DNA from: Bacillus sp. B1-b2
Lineage (GTDB): Bacteria > Bacillota > Bacilli > Bacillales > Cytobacillaceae
NCBI RefSeq assembly: GCF_009183415.1
Contig: NZ_WEHU01000002.1
Location: 124,001-188,000, forward strand
Length of the DNA: 64,000 bases
Direction of reading: 5' to 3'
Position numbers and translations under genes: made by a program. Shown here in pieces: positions 7,530 to 16,721 of this stretch. The notes under the pieces were generated by a model. The model was not told the DNA's origin. It worked only from the letters and a program-made list of their open reading frames with translations, and searched no databases. Within the stretch, counting starts at the first letter, position 1; each line of letters begins with the position of its first letter.

Positions 7530-9359
7530 ATGGATAAGCTCGACGGAAAATCATTAGACTTAGCGAAGACAAATGTAGAAGCACTTAAACAACTATTCCC
7601 AGAGGTAGTGACCGAAGGGAAAATTGATTTTGAAAAGTTAAAGGTTGTACTAGGTGAAGAAATCGAAACACATAAGGAAAAATATGAATTTACATGGCAT
7701 GGTAAAACGCAGTCGTTAAAAATGGCACAGACACCGTCCACTGGTACATTAAGACCTGATAAGGAAACAAGTAAGAATTGGGATAAGACGGAAAACCTTT
7801 ATATTGAAGGTGATAATCTTGAAGTTTTAAAACTACTCCAGAAATCGTACTTCGGAAAAGTAAAAATGATTTATATTGATCCCCCTTATAATACTGGTAA
7901 TGATTTTGTTTACGAAGATGATTTCCAAGATAACATAAAGAATTATAAAACTTTAACTGAACAGACAAAAAAGTCAAACACAGAATCAAATGGACGGTAT
8001 CATACTGACTGGCTTAATATGATATATCCTAGGCTCAGAATAGCTAAGAATTTGTTAAGAGACGATGGCGTAATATTTATATCAATTGATGATAATGAAG
8101 TTTCCAATATGAAGAAAATTTGTGATGAAATTTTTGGTGATGATAACTTTATTGCACAGGTAGTTTGGCAAAGAGCTTATGCACCAGTTAATCTTAAAAA
8201 ATACTTTTCTGCGAGTCATGATTATATATTAGTTTATTCAAAAGTAGTTAATTCATTTGAAATGAACAAATTACCTAGAAGTGAAAAACAAAATCAGGAC
8301 TACAAAAATATTGACAACGATCCAAGAGGGCCATGGAAAGCTGGTAATCCATCAGTAGGACCTGCTAATGAAAAAAACATTTACGAGATAACATTACCTT
8401 CAGGGAGAAAAGTGTTCCCTCCAAAAGGTAGAAGTTGGCTATATAGTAAAGAGAAATATTCTGAACTAGTAAAAGATAATAGAATTTATTTTGGCAAAAC
8501 TGGTGACAGTGTGTGGGCACCTAAAATGTTCTTATCTGAAGTAAGTCAAGGTGTTACACCAATGACCTTGTGGAGTTATCAAGAAGTTGGACATTCTCAA
8601 GATGCAACGAAAGAGTTAAAAAAGCTTTTTGACGATAATAGTTTTTTTGATTATCCTAAACCTGTAAGTTTAATGAAAAGATTGGTACATTTAGGAACAA
8701 ATAAGGATGGAAATGAAATAATCTTAGACTTTTTTTCGGGTTCAGCAACAAGTGGTCATGCTGTAATGGAGAAAAATAATGAAGATGGCGGTAATAGAAG
8801 ATTTATATTGGTACAGTTACCTGAAAACTTGGATGAAAAATCTGAAGCCTTCAAAGCTGGGTACAAAAATCTATGTGATATTGGCAAAGAACGAATTCGC
8901 CGTGCTGGTGATAAAATTGTGGATGAAGTAGGGAGAAAAGATTTAGACATTGGCTTTAAAGTCTTTAAGCTTGATTCGTCAAACATTAAACTTTGGGATC
9001 CGAATTTAGGAAATCTTGAAGAAGGTATGCTGGAGCAACTTGAAAATATTAAAGGGGACCGTACGAAGGAAGATTTACTTTATGAAATTTTACTGAAAAT
9101 TGGCATCCCGCTAACAACTCAAATAGAAGAAGTGAATTTTAACGGGAAGATTATTTACAATATTGCATTCGGTTCTGTCCTTTTATGTTTGGAAAACGAA
9201 ATTGATTTAGATACTGTAAATGAAATGATCAAGCTGAAACCAGAGGATTTTGAAACAAAAGTTATCTTTAAAGAATCAGGGTTCTTAAATGATTCTGTGA
9301 AAACGAATGCGATTCAAACGTTGAAAAAGAACGGAATCAACGATGTAAGGAGTGTGTGA
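7530..9359 (+). CDS. mod: Type III restriction-modification DNA methyltransferase (Mod)
   Basis: 609-aa beta-class adenine-N6 DNA methyltransferase. The catalytic motif DPPYNTGNDF is at 117-126, preceded by the IEGDNLEVL element. The target-recognition region lies in the middle (about 180-370). The SAM-binding motif LDFFSGSATSGHA is near 398-412, the IV-before-I order of Mod proteins such as EcoP15I. Length fits the family. It methylates one strand of an asymmetric site and supplies site recognition to Res. ATG follows AAAGGAG, and the Res start lies three bases after the stop. Specificity cannot be read from the sequence. Confidence 0.95.
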   Translation: MDKLDGKSLDLAKTNVEALKQLFPEVVTEGKIDFEKLKVVLGEEIETHKEKYEFTWHGKTQSLKMAQTPSTGTLRPDKETSKNWDKTENLYIEGDNLEVLKLLQKSYFGKVKMIYIDPPYNTGNDFVYEDDFQDNIKNYKTLTEQTKKSNTESNGRYHTDWLNMIYPRLRIAKNLLRDDGVIFISIDDNEVSNMKKICDEIFGDDNFIAQVVWQRAYAPVNLKKYFSASHDYILVYSKVVNSFEMNKLPRSEKQNQDYKNIDNDPRGPWKAGNPSVGPANEKNIYEITLPSGRKVFPPKGRSWLYSKEKYSELVKDNRIYFGKTGDSVWAPKMFLSEVSQGVTPMTLWSYQEVGHSQDATKELKKLFDDNSFFDYPKPVSLMKRLVHLGTNKDGNEIILDFFSGSATSGHAVMEKNNEDGGNRRFILVQLPENLDEKSEAFKAGYKNLCDIGKERIRRAGDKIVDEVGRKDLDIGFKVFKLDSSNIKLWDPNLGNLEEGMLEQLENIKGDRTKEDLLYEILLKIGIPLTTQIEEVNFNGKIIYNIAFGSVLLCLENEIDLDTVNEMIKLKPEDFETKVIFKESGFLNDSVKTNAIQTLKKNGINDVRSV

Positions 9360-9362
9360 TAG

Positions 9363-12320
9363 ATGAAGTTAAAGTTTCAATCTGACTTAACTTATCAACG
9401 ACAAGCGATTGATTCCGTTGTGGATATATTTAAAGGTCAACAGGTGAAACAGTCTAACTTTACTGTTTCTTATGGTGAAGATGCTGGAATGATCCAGACT
9501 GATTTAGGGATAGGTAACCGGTTAGATCTTACTCCAAATGAAATATTGAAAAATGTACAAGAATTACAAATTAAGAACGGATTAGCTCGTAGTGAAGCCC
9601 TAAATGGCATGAATTTTACTGTAGAAATGGAAACGGGTACTGGTAAAACGTATGTTTATTTACGTTCCATTTATGAGTTGAATAAGCAATATGGATTCTC
9701 TAAGTTTGTCATTGTCGTACCATCTGTTGCCATTCGAGAAGGTGTTTTTAAATCATTACAAATAACAGAACAGCACTTTAGGGAATTATATGATCGTACT
9801 CCTTTGGAATATTTTGTGTACGATTCCGATAAGCTTGATCAAGTACGTAATTTTGCTACTGCAACAACAATACAAGTCATGATTATTAACATTGATGCTT
9901 TTCGGAAAAGTTTTGTCGATCCAGAAAAAGAGGATAAGGCTAATGTAATCCATCGAGCAAATGATCGTTTAAACGGATATCGACCTATTGAGTTCATTCA
10001 ACAAACCAACCCTATTTTGATTATTGATGAGCCTCAAAGTGTCGATACAACACCAAAATCTAAAGAAGCTATTTCATCATTAGAACCGTTATGTACGCTA
10101 CGGTATTCAGCTACTCATGTAGAAAAATATAATATGATTTATCGTTTAGATGCTGTTGATGCTTACAACGAAAAGCTTGTAAAGAAAATTGAAGTGATGT
10201 CTGTTCGTTCAGAGCAATCATTTAATCTTCCTTATATTAAATTGCTTGAAGTGAAAGAAAGAAAAGCGAAAGTAGAGTTAGATGTTGAAACGCGCGGGAA
10301 AGTAAAGCGAGCAGCTAAAATAGTAAAATATGGCGATGATCTATATGATGTGTCGGGTGAACGAGAATTATATCGGCATTTTATCATTGAGCAAATCGAT
10401 TGGGCGGAAGGAAATGAATCTATTGAGATTAATGGTCATCATTTGAGAATTGGTGAAGCCATTGGTGAAATAGATGATGATACAATTAAACGTTACCAAA
10501 TTCGAAAAACAATTGAAGAACACCTCGATAAAGAGCTTAGTCTAAATCATCGTGGTATTAAGGTATTAAGCCTCTTTTTCATTGATAAAGTAGCTAACTA
10601 CCGAGAATATGACAAGGACGGTAATACACTAAAAGGCAAGTATTCCATTATGTTTGAAGAGGAATACAAAAAGCTTATTAAGAAACCGAAATACCGTACG
10701 TTATTTGATGATATTGATGTAGATGTAGAAATAGACAAGATACATAATGGATATTTTGCTCAAGATAAGAAAGGAAAAGTAAAGGATACAAAAGGTAACA
10801 CGCAAGCGGACACAGATGTTTACAGTTTAATTATGAAAGAAAAAGAGAGATTATTGAGTCTGGATGAACCTCTTCGTTTTATTTTCTCACACTCTGCTTT
10901 GCGCGAGGGTTGGGATAATCCGAATGTATTCCAAATTTGTACTCTGAAAGATTCTGGGGGAACGTATGTCAGCAGGAGACAAGAAATTGGTCGAGGATTA
11001 CGTTTGGCAGTAAATCAAGATGGTGAGCGGGTGTCAGATTATAATGTAAATACATTGACAGTCATGGCCAATGAATCATATGAAGACTTTGTTGCTAACT
11101 TGCAAACTGAAATGGAAGAACAAACAGGAATTACATTTGGAAAAATAGAAAAACATATTTTTGCTAAATTAGCTTTTCTAGACCAAGAAACTGAAGAACC
11201 AGTGACTCTTGGGTATGATCTTTCAAAGAAACTATATGAAAGTTTGAAGTCTAATGATTATGTTGATAAAAAGGATAAAGCTACTTCAGTTCTTAAAGAA
11301 GCATTAGAAACTTATGAATTAGATCTGCCAGAGGAATTTCAACCGTGGAAAGCTGCAATTATTAAAGAGCTGAAACATATTACTAGTAGTCTGCCAATCA
11401 AGGATGGCAGCAAGAAACGTAAAGTAAAATTAAATAAAGCGGTTATTGACAGTAAAGAATTCATCGAACTGTGGGAAAAAATCAAATATAAAACAGTATT
11501 TACAATTGACTTTGATAGTAGCGAATTAATTAAAAAGACAATATCTAATATACAAAAGATGAACAGAATAGAGAAAATAAGAATTATTTCTCGTAAAGAT
11601 GGAATCTCTTCACTAGATCGAATTACAGGTGTTCAAGGTGCGACATTAAGTGAACGACTTGAAGATTATGTTTCCGTTCATCACACACTACCGGATATCA
11701 TCACAGAGCTGCAAAATAGGACAAACTTAACCCGGAAAACGATTGTAGAAATATTGACTGGTAGCAAGCGTTTAGAGGATTTCAAAAATAATCCGCAAAA
11801 ATTCATAGAAGAAGTAACGAAAATAATCAAACGTGAAATGAAACTACTTCTTAGAGACGGGATTAAATATTACAAAATTGATGATGAATCATATTATGCG
11901 GTAGAACTATTCCAAAATGAAGAACTTCTTGCTTATCTAAATGATAATGCTGTTCAAAGTAATAAGTCACCGTTTGATCATGTTTTATATGATTCAGACA
12001 TTGAAGAAAGTTTTGCGAAGAGATTTGAAAGTGATGAAAGTGTCAAAGTATATGTGAAGTTGCCAAACTGGTTTAAAATTGAAACGCCAGTTGGAAACTA
12101 TAATCCAGACTGGGCAGCAGTAATTAACAAAGATGGCGAAGAAAAACTGTATTTTGTTTTAGAAACGAAAGGTACTGATGTGGAAGAGTTCCTTCGTCCA
12201 GAAGAACAAGCTAAAATCCAATTTGCCCGTAAGCATTTCGAGGCGATTAATGCAGATATTGTGTTTGAAGGACCTGAGAGTGATGTAGGGGAATTCATGT
12301 TAAGGGTATCTAGTAATTAA
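9363..12320 (+). CDS. res: Type III restriction enzyme, helicase-nuclease subunit (Res)
   Basis: 985-aa ATP-dependent restriction subunit. Walker A is TGTGKT (91-96), the DEAD-box equivalent is DEPQ near 222-225, SATH is near 248, and the late helicase motif is SRRQEIGRGLRL near 538-549. The C-terminal PD-(D/E)xK nuclease has NPDWAAV near 914-920 and ETKG near 935-938. Length and order match Res of type III systems, which translocates or diffuses along DNA and cuts when two inversely oriented unmodified sites are engaged. Both Mod and Res look intact, so the system should be functional. A strong hairpin terminator follows the stop. Confidence 0.95.
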   Translation: MKLKFQSDLTYQRQAIDSVVDIFKGQQVKQSNFTVSYGEDAGMIQTDLGIGNRLDLTPNEILKNVQELQIKNGLARSEALNGMNFTVEMETGTGKTYVYLRSIYELNKQYGFSKFVIVVPSVAIREGVFKSLQITEQHFRELYDRTPLEYFVYDSDKLDQVRNFATATTIQVMIINIDAFRKSFVDPEKEDKANVIHRANDRLNGYRPIEFIQQTNPILIIDEPQSVDTTPKSKEAISSLEPLCTLRYSATHVEKYNMIYRLDAVDAYNEKLVKKIEVMSVRSEQSFNLPYIKLLEVKERKAKVELDVETRGKVKRAAKIVKYGDDLYDVSGERELYRHFIIEQIDWAEGNESIEINGHHLRIGEAIGEIDDDTIKRYQIRKTIEEHLDKELSLNHRGIKVLSLFFIDKVANYREYDKDGNTLKGKYSIMFEEEYKKLIKKPKYRTLFDDIDVDVEIDKIHNGYFAQDKKGKVKDTKGNTQADTDVYSLIMKEKERLLSLDEPLRFIFSHSALREGWDNPNVFQICTLKDSGGTYVSRRQEIGRGLRLAVNQDGERVSDYNVNTLTVMANESYEDFVANLQTEMEEQTGITFGKIEKHIFAKLAFLDQETEEPVTLGYDLSKKLYESLKSNDYVDKKDKATSVLKEALETYELDLPEEFQPWKAAIIKELKHITSSLPIKDGSKKRKVKLNKAVIDSKEFIELWEKIKYKTVFTIDFDSSELIKKTISNIQKMNRIEKIRIISRKDGISSLDRITGVQGATLSERLEDYVSVHHTLPDIITELQNRTNLTRKTIVEILTGSKRLEDFKNNPQKFIEEVTKIIKREMKLLLRDGIKYYKIDDESYYAVELFQNEELLAYLNDNAVQSNKSPFDHVLYDSDIEESFAKRFESDESVKVYVKLPNWFKIETPVGNYNPDWAAVINKDGEEKLYFVLETKGTDVEEFLRPEEQAKIQFARKHFEAINADIVFEGPESDVGEFMLRVSSN

Positions 12321-12334
12321 GATAAAGTATAAAC

Positions 12335-12371
12335 AAAATGGCGAATGAGTGTTGTGCTATTCGCCATTTTT
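12335..12371 (+). terminator. Terminator after res
   Basis: AAAATGGCGAAT pairs with ATTCGCCATTTTT across an 11-12 base loop and ends in a T run. It closes the RM operon before ydbC. Confidence 0.85.
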
Positions 12372-12437
12372 ATAAACTTGTATGATCGAAAAATAGAGAT
12401 GTAAATGACTTGTGTGTTAGAAAGGACGGAAGTAACT

Positions 12438-12659
12438 TTGGCAGAAATTAAGTTTGAAATCATTGAAAATATTGCAGTTTTGTCTGAATCACCAAAAGGC
12501 TGGAAAAAAGAGCTTAATCTAATTAGCTGGAACGGTAGAGAACCTAAGTATGATATTCGTGAGTGGTCTCCGGAGCATGAAAAAATGGGTAAAGGTGTGA
12601 CTCTTTCTGATGAAGAAGTAAAGAAACTGAAAGAGGCTTTAAATAATATTGATAAATGA
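12438..12659 (+). CDS. ydbC: YdbC-like PC4/p15-family DNA-binding protein
   Basis: 73-aa protein beginning at TTG 12438 (MAEIKFEIIE), chosen because AAAGGACGG lies upstream with usual spacing. The pattern SPKGWKKELNLISWNGREPKYDIREWSP is the PC4-like single-stranded nucleic-acid-binding fold known from the YdbC family of Firmicutes. These small homodimers bind ssDNA or RNA with little sequence preference. This is an ordinary chromosomal gene in many bacilli. Its place between two recombinase-linked blocks may be incidental or part of the cargo. Confidence 0.85.
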   Translation: MAEIKFEIIENIAVLSESPKGWKKELNLISWNGREPKYDIREWSPEHEKMGKGVTLSDEEVKKLKEALNNIDK

Positions 12660-12746
12660 GAAGGGAATTGAGAAGTAATCATTAAATGGCGCGAATAAGT
12701 ATGAAATGATGAAAAAGAATGAAAAATACACAAAGCAATAATCAAA

Positions 12747-12785
12747 AACAGGACAATCATACAGATAGTCCTGTTCTATTTTTTT
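12747..12785. terminator. Bidirectional terminator between ydbC and the small minus-strand gene
   Basis: AACAGGAC (12747-12754) pairs with GTCCTGTT (12768-12775), followed by a T-rich tract on the plus strand. An A-rich stretch on the other side serves the convergent gene. Confidence 0.75.
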
Positions 12786-12973
12786 ACAGTAAATGAATCA
12801 CCAAATGCACTGAGAAATCCTTTCTTCTCGCTAATCCATTCAATTGGAACTGTTAATTCTATGTAGTCAGTAGAACTGTCTTCTGGCAAATAAGCAAGTC
12901 CATCAACTTCATTGCCATAATTAAGACTGTATATATCATTGGTTTTAATAAAGATTTTAGCTGAAGGATTCAT
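12776..12973 (-). CDS. Small acidic hypothetical protein
   Basis: 65-aa protein starting MNPSAKIFIKTND. ATG 12973 is favoured over a GTG nine bases upstream, because AAGGAG lies ten bases before the ATG but touches the GTG. No family is recognised. It alternates predicted strands (IFIKTNDIYSLNY, YIELTVPIEWI), suggesting a small beta protein. It is convergent with ydbC and shares its terminator. Confidence 0.55.
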   Translation of the reverse strand: MNPSAKIFIKTNDIYSLNYGNEVDGLAYLPEDSSTDYIELTVPIEWISEKKGFLSAFGDSFTVKK

Positions 12974-12982
12974 TAATATCAC

Positions 12983-13345
12983 ACTCCTTATAATAAGAAA
13001 ATTGCATTATTTTTAGTACAGTTTTATCCAATATATAACCGTTATATAAGTTGAGATATTTATGTTTAACTTTTCGGTAACCTGTCAAGAATGATAATAA
13101 TCTATTCGGTAACATGATATGAACAGTAACCTGTTCTTGTTAGGTTGCAGAATTATAACCACCGATTATGCTTGATATCAAGGGTTTTGGCCAATTTGGT
13201 TATGTTCAGTTGATCTACATTGTGTGGTTCATTCGGTAACATACCAAGAGATTCCACTAGGTATTCGGTAACATACCAAGTAAGATGTTGGTTAAAAAAT
13301 TTACGCCTAGCATAATAACTAAGCGTAATAAATAGTGTGGCACAT
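12983..13345. other. Intergenic region carrying the 32-bp-spaced repeats
   Basis: No ORF with a ribosome site. The region contains the TTCGGTAAC repeat set and otherwise AT-rich sequence. A TTG-initiated frame crosses the repeats on the minus strand but has no ribosome site and overlaps the recombinase stop, so it is not called. Confidence 0.5.
13073..13280. repeat. Four TTCGGTAAC repeats in two 32-bp-spaced pairs
   Basis: TTCGGTAAC occurs at 13073-13081, 13105-13113, 13232-13240 and 13264-13272. The distances are 32, 127 and 32 bases. The last two copies are part of an identical 18-base unit (13231-13248 and 13263-13280). A small palindrome AACAG-TAAC-CTGTT is at 13122-13135 and shares GTAACCTGT with the first copy. 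The set lies just beyond the 3' end of the large serine recombinase gene, a usual place for recombinase binding sites or attachment sites. Confidence 0.7.
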
Positions 13346-14905
13346 CTATTGATTGATGGTTTCAAAATATTGGTCGATTTCAGTGAATGGGGCTAACTTA
13401 TAATCTACATAAAGTAGCTTGCCATTCTCAAAGTCAACATTAATTCTTTTAAATATTGTTAACAGTAGTGTTCGAAGTTCTGCGTCTTTCAGATTATTTA
13501 GCTTTAATAATGAGAACAACTTGTTTGAGCTTTGCCCTTCTTCTAATAAATTGATATGTTCAATAAATGTATTTGCTTTAGATAGTTCTTTATTTAATTT
13601 GGTTTTACTAATTGATAATATAAAGTCCCAGTCACTATTTTGAGTAACCTTTTCAGGAGAGTTAAACAAGAAATCTTCCTTATAGGTGATTACCTGTAAC
13701 TGTTCTTTAATTGAATTGCGATGTTGTTCAATCTTTGATTTTCTTTTAGAAATTAGTTTCACAATATTTTGCTCCATGTTTGCTAACATTACATACCATT
13801 TGGAAGATAGTTCTTTTAGAATCACATCATGAATATCCTCCATTACTAGCTTTTTTTTACAAGAAGGACATCGATATACTAAATAGGTTCGTTTAGAATA
13901 CTGTGGAGTTTCATTTTTGGGAATCAAAAACTCATTACATTTTTGGCAACAAAGAAGTCCTCTTAGGAAGAAGGAAGAGCTGTTGTTCTTACCATTCCTT
14001 TTATGGAGTTCAATGGTTTGATGAGTTAAATTCCATAAGCGAACATTAATGATTGGCTCATGATGATTAAAAATAAGATTGTACTCACCGCGTTGCTTTT
14101 TTCGACTGGTATTACGGCTTACTCGAATATTCCAAGGTAAATGGCCAAGATAATGGTCATTATCTAAAATGTAATCTATGGTACCACTGCTCCATTCCAT
14201 GCCTTTTGGTGATGAGACACCAGAATTATTTAATAAATCGGCAATACTTTTTTGGCTATGACCCCATGAAGCAAGGTGAAAGATAAATAAAACAATTCTT
14301 GCAGTATCAGGGTCGATAACTTGTTCACCTTTAATGTTTTTTGGATGATCTTCTGTTACTTCTACATTTGGGAAATTAAGCTTATACCCAAATGGTACTT
14401 TGGATCCGGGGCGTTCTTTTTTAGATAGAGCATTTTTTTGCCCATCCTTTGCTCGTCTTGACTTAGTTACAGATTCGCTGGCAGCAGTTGCAAATTTTAT
14501 TATAGATTCGACTTTATAAGGGTCCCATTCACCGAAAGTACAAGTGGAGAAAAACCGCATATAAGGTTTTTCCTTTTTAATAACATCATGAATGAATAAG
14601 GTGAAATCATAAAATTGTCTTGAAACACGTGATTCTTCATAGAAGAATATGGCTTCGATATTTAAGTCTGCTGAAAGGGCGGCTTCTAATAATTCATTCA
14701 TCGCCTTCCTTCTTGTTACAACTTTATGATAGGCACTATTTGCGTCATCGATAAATATATCAACAATGTTATAGCCTTCACGTGTTGCTCGTAATCGGAT
14801 TTCTTCTGATTGTGTTTCGATGGAAGCATTATGTTGCTGTTTTATGTCCGACCTTCTTGCAATACCGATAGCATTTTTCGATTTATTATCATTTAACGGG
14901 GACAT
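13346..14905 (-). CDS. Large serine recombinase, second block (A)
   Basis: 519-aa large serine recombinase using ATG 14905 (MSPLNDNKSKNAIG), which has a GAGGAAGGGG purine tract upstream; an ATG 12 bases earlier is too close to that tract. The catalytic motif ARRSD gives Ser19. The arginine motif is ESRVSR near 94-99. A recombinase domain follows and a zinc ribbon contains CCQKCNEFL and CPSCKKK (roughly 325-360). Its first 17 bases overlap the end of the upstream recombinase gene, so the two are cotranslated. It is highly divergent from the 493-aa enzyme at the left end. Paired large serine recombinases occur in some Gram-positive mobile elements where both are needed for movement. Confidence 0.85.
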   Translation of the reverse strand: MSPLNDNKSKNAIGIARRSDIKQQHNASIETQSEEIRLRATREGYNIVDIFIDDANSAYHKVVTRRKAMNELLEAALSADLNIEAIFFYEESRVSRQFYDFTLFIHDVIKKEKPYMRFFSTCTFGEWDPYKVESIIKFATAASESVTKSRRAKDGQKNALSKKERPGSKVPFGYKLNFPNVEVTEDHPKNIKGEQVIDPDTARIVLFIFHLASWGHSQKSIADLLNNSGVSSPKGMEWSSGTIDYILDNDHYLGHLPWNIRVSRNTSRKKQRGEYNLIFNHHEPIINVRLWNLTHQTIELHKRNGKNNSSSFFLRGLLCCQKCNEFLIPKNETPQYSKRTYLVYRCPSCKKKLVMEDIHDVILKELSSKWYVMLANMEQNIVKLISKRKSKIEQHRNSIKEQLQVITYKEDFLFNSPEKVTQNSDWDFILSISKTKLNKELSKANTFIEHINLLEEGQSSNKLFSLLKLNNLKDAELRTLLLTIFKRINVDFENGKLLYVDYKLAPFTEIDQYFETINQ

Positions 14906-16313
14906 TTTTACGTACATCCCCTTCCTCGATGAAATCATTAAAATAATAGTGAATGACTACATAGTCAGCATGAACTTCAATACCAGCAATTAATAAATCA
15001 GCTAATTCGAAGTGTTCTTGTTCCGTAAGACGAGTTAGCATAAAAGTAAAAAACCTATAGAGGGCATTCACTTCCTCTTTCAGATTCTGAAGGGAAGATA
15101 GTTGAGTTTCACTTGCAGCTAATCTATCTTTAAAATAATGAATTTTATTCATGGCCTTATTTACAGATATAGAATCATCATTTGGTTTGTGTTGCTGAGA
15201 AAATTTGATGCAAAAGGATTCAAGTTGCGAGTAATTTTCTTCCAAGTCTTTTTGAAAATACTGGATTTGTTTGGTAATGGCCTTTTGAGTAATTTTTTGG
15301 ATAGACTCAACTTTAATTTTACATATCTCCAATTTAAGAGATTCTATAATTATTTCATGAATGTCTATAACGCTAATACTGTATTTCTTGTGTTTTGAGC
15401 AGTAGTAAATTCCCGTTTCTCCAATTTGCCCCTTTTTGAACTTTAACTCTTTTTGGCATTTCCCGCAGATTGGGGTCTTAATCGCTGTTTTATACGATAA
15501 TGAAATACCATGATTAATGCCATGTTCAAATTCATCAAGCTTAGTTTGAACTTCTTTAAAAAGTTCGAGTGAGATAATAGGCTCAACATTGGATAGTTTA
15601 TGATATACTCCATCTGTCCCTTCATAGTGAGCGGCAAGGAAGGGGGTACGAAGGATATCAAGCAATCTAAATTCTTTTCTATCAAGTAATGCTTTATATT
15701 TCATAAGAATGTTAAATATTTGATCCCGACATTCGACATTTGCAAATTCGGTAAACAAATTAATCAACTCATCCTTTTTATCAGGATCAGGTGTATAAAA
15801 ACGTTGCGTCTGACCATTCTCCTGTTTTATTACTTTCTTTTTGAATCCAATCATGGATGGTGGATTTCTTTTTCTAGCATCAGATAGACGAGTAGAAATT
15901 CTTCTTCCTTCAAATTGAGCCGACAAGCCGTACCATGTCTCTAAAAATAGATCTCTTGAAAATGATGGCGCATCTGAAGCTGTAAAGATAACTTCAACAT
16001 TAAATTCGTGGAAAATTTTCACGATATAAATATATTCATAAACATTCCTTGCAAGTCTGTCCCGTTCATATACTACAACCCGATTAATTCGCTCTTGTTT
16101 AATTAGCTTTATCATTCTCATAAGTGCGGGTCTTTCGTCCATTGTAAGCTTTGTTGCCGATACATCAAAGTCAGTGAAAGGCACAATCTCATCAGAGGGA
16201 ATATCTCTCAAAAACTCTCCGTTTGAATTTGTTTGTAGTTCAAGATCTTGTCCGCCAGAACTTGTCCGCTTATAATTAGCTGTAATTTTTTTCGTAATTA
16301 TATTTATTGTCAT
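14889..16313 (-). CDS. Large serine recombinase, second block (B)
   Basis: 474-aa large serine recombinase. The catalytic motif YKRTSSGG gives Ser18, the arginine motif is ERDRLARN near 81-88, and the zinc-ribbon-like CGKCQKELKF/YYCSKHKK lies near 285-315. A helical C-terminal part follows. The start ATG 16313 is preceded by GGAAAGGG. It overlaps the following recombinase gene by 17 bases. The C-terminal segment is shorter and less cysteine-rich than usual. With its partner it forms the second recombinase module of the island, between the RM operon and the next defence genes. Confidence 0.85.
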   Translation of the reverse strand: MTINIITKKITANYKRTSSGGQDLELQTNSNGEFLRDIPSDEIVPFTDFDVSATKLTMDERPALMRMIKLIKQERINRVVVYERDRLARNVYEYIYIVKIFHEFNVEVIFTASDAPSFSRDLFLETWYGLSAQFEGRRISTRLSDARKRNPPSMIGFKKKVIKQENGQTQRFYTPDPDKKDELINLFTEFANVECRDQIFNILMKYKALLDRKEFRLLDILRTPFLAAHYEGTDGVYHKLSNVEPIISLELFKEVQTKLDEFEHGINHGISLSYKTAIKTPICGKCQKELKFKKGQIGETGIYYCSKHKKYSISVIDIHEIIIESLKLEICKIKVESIQKITQKAITKQIQYFQKDLEENYSQLESFCIKFSQQHKPNDDSISVNKAMNKIHYFKDRLAASETQLSSLQNLKEEVNALYRFFTFMLTRLTEQEHFELADLLIAGIEVHADYVVIHYYFNDFIEEGDVRKNVPVK

Positions 16314-16330
16314 TGGTTTTCCCTTTCCTG

Positions 16331-16501
16331 TTATTTGTTTTTAAATTCATTCATTGATTCTTCTACGAATAATCCGATCATATGAGGATCTAATGGCAAT
16401 GATTCTAGTATCAATTTCTCTATCAGCCTATATAGTACAATGGCTGAATCTTCCGGGATTTCTTCGGAATAGTTGATGCTCATTACTTTAGGTTTGGTCA
16501 A
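16331..16501 (-). CDS. Small ORF in recombinase block 2
   Basis: 56-aa ORF from TTG 16501, with GGAGGG six to seven bases upstream (begins MTKPKVMSINYSEE). It ends 17 bases before the 474-aa recombinase start. It is acidic with one predicted helix (AIVLYRLIEKLILE). No family is recognised. Its size and place parallel the 56-aa ORF in front of the 493-aa recombinase, so small partner ORFs seem to be a common part of these modules. Confidence 0.5.
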   Translation of the reverse strand: MTKPKVMSINYSEEIPEDSAIVLYRLIEKLILESLPLDPHMIGLFVEESMNEFKNK

Positions 16502-16553
16502 GGATATCCCTCCTGTTCATAGTTGTCACCATTATGAACAGGAAGTCCCATTT

Positions 16554-16721
16554 TTATTCTTTCTTATTGGCTGAAGCAGGACCCACTTCTTTTAAAAGGT
16601 CAAGTTTCAGTTGAATCTCAACCTTCTGGATGGAAGTGGATGATGAATCTAACTTACGCATAATCACTACAGGTCTTGTAGTTCCTCCCGGAAGATTAAG
16701 CTCTTGGATTATTTTGTTCAC
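16554..16721 (-). CDS. Small ORF in recombinase block 2
   Basis: 55-aa ORF from GTG 16721 (begins MNKIIQELNLPGGTTRPV), with AAAGGAG eight bases upstream. It is mostly polar with a C-terminal helix. It lies upstream of the other small ORF and both recombinases on the same strand, probably in the same transcript. Function unknown. Confidence 0.5.
   Translation of the reverse strand: MNKIIQELNLPGGTTRPVVIMRKLDSSSTSIQKVEIQLKLDLLKEVGPASANKKE

Noticed and set aside
3489-12320. DISARM or BREX system
   Set aside because: An SNF2-type helicase and methyltransferase are present but no DrmA/B/C, PglX, PglZ or BrxC-like proteins. Mod/Res motifs define type III RM.
13073-13280. Possible CRISPR-like array
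   Set aside because: Only four short copies with identical 9-mers and uneven gaps. No spacer-repeat regularity and no cas genes nearby.
13153-13365. TTG-initiated minus-strand frame of about 70 codons
   Set aside because: No ribosome site. It overlaps the recombinase stop and is made largely of the TTCGGTAAC repeat region.
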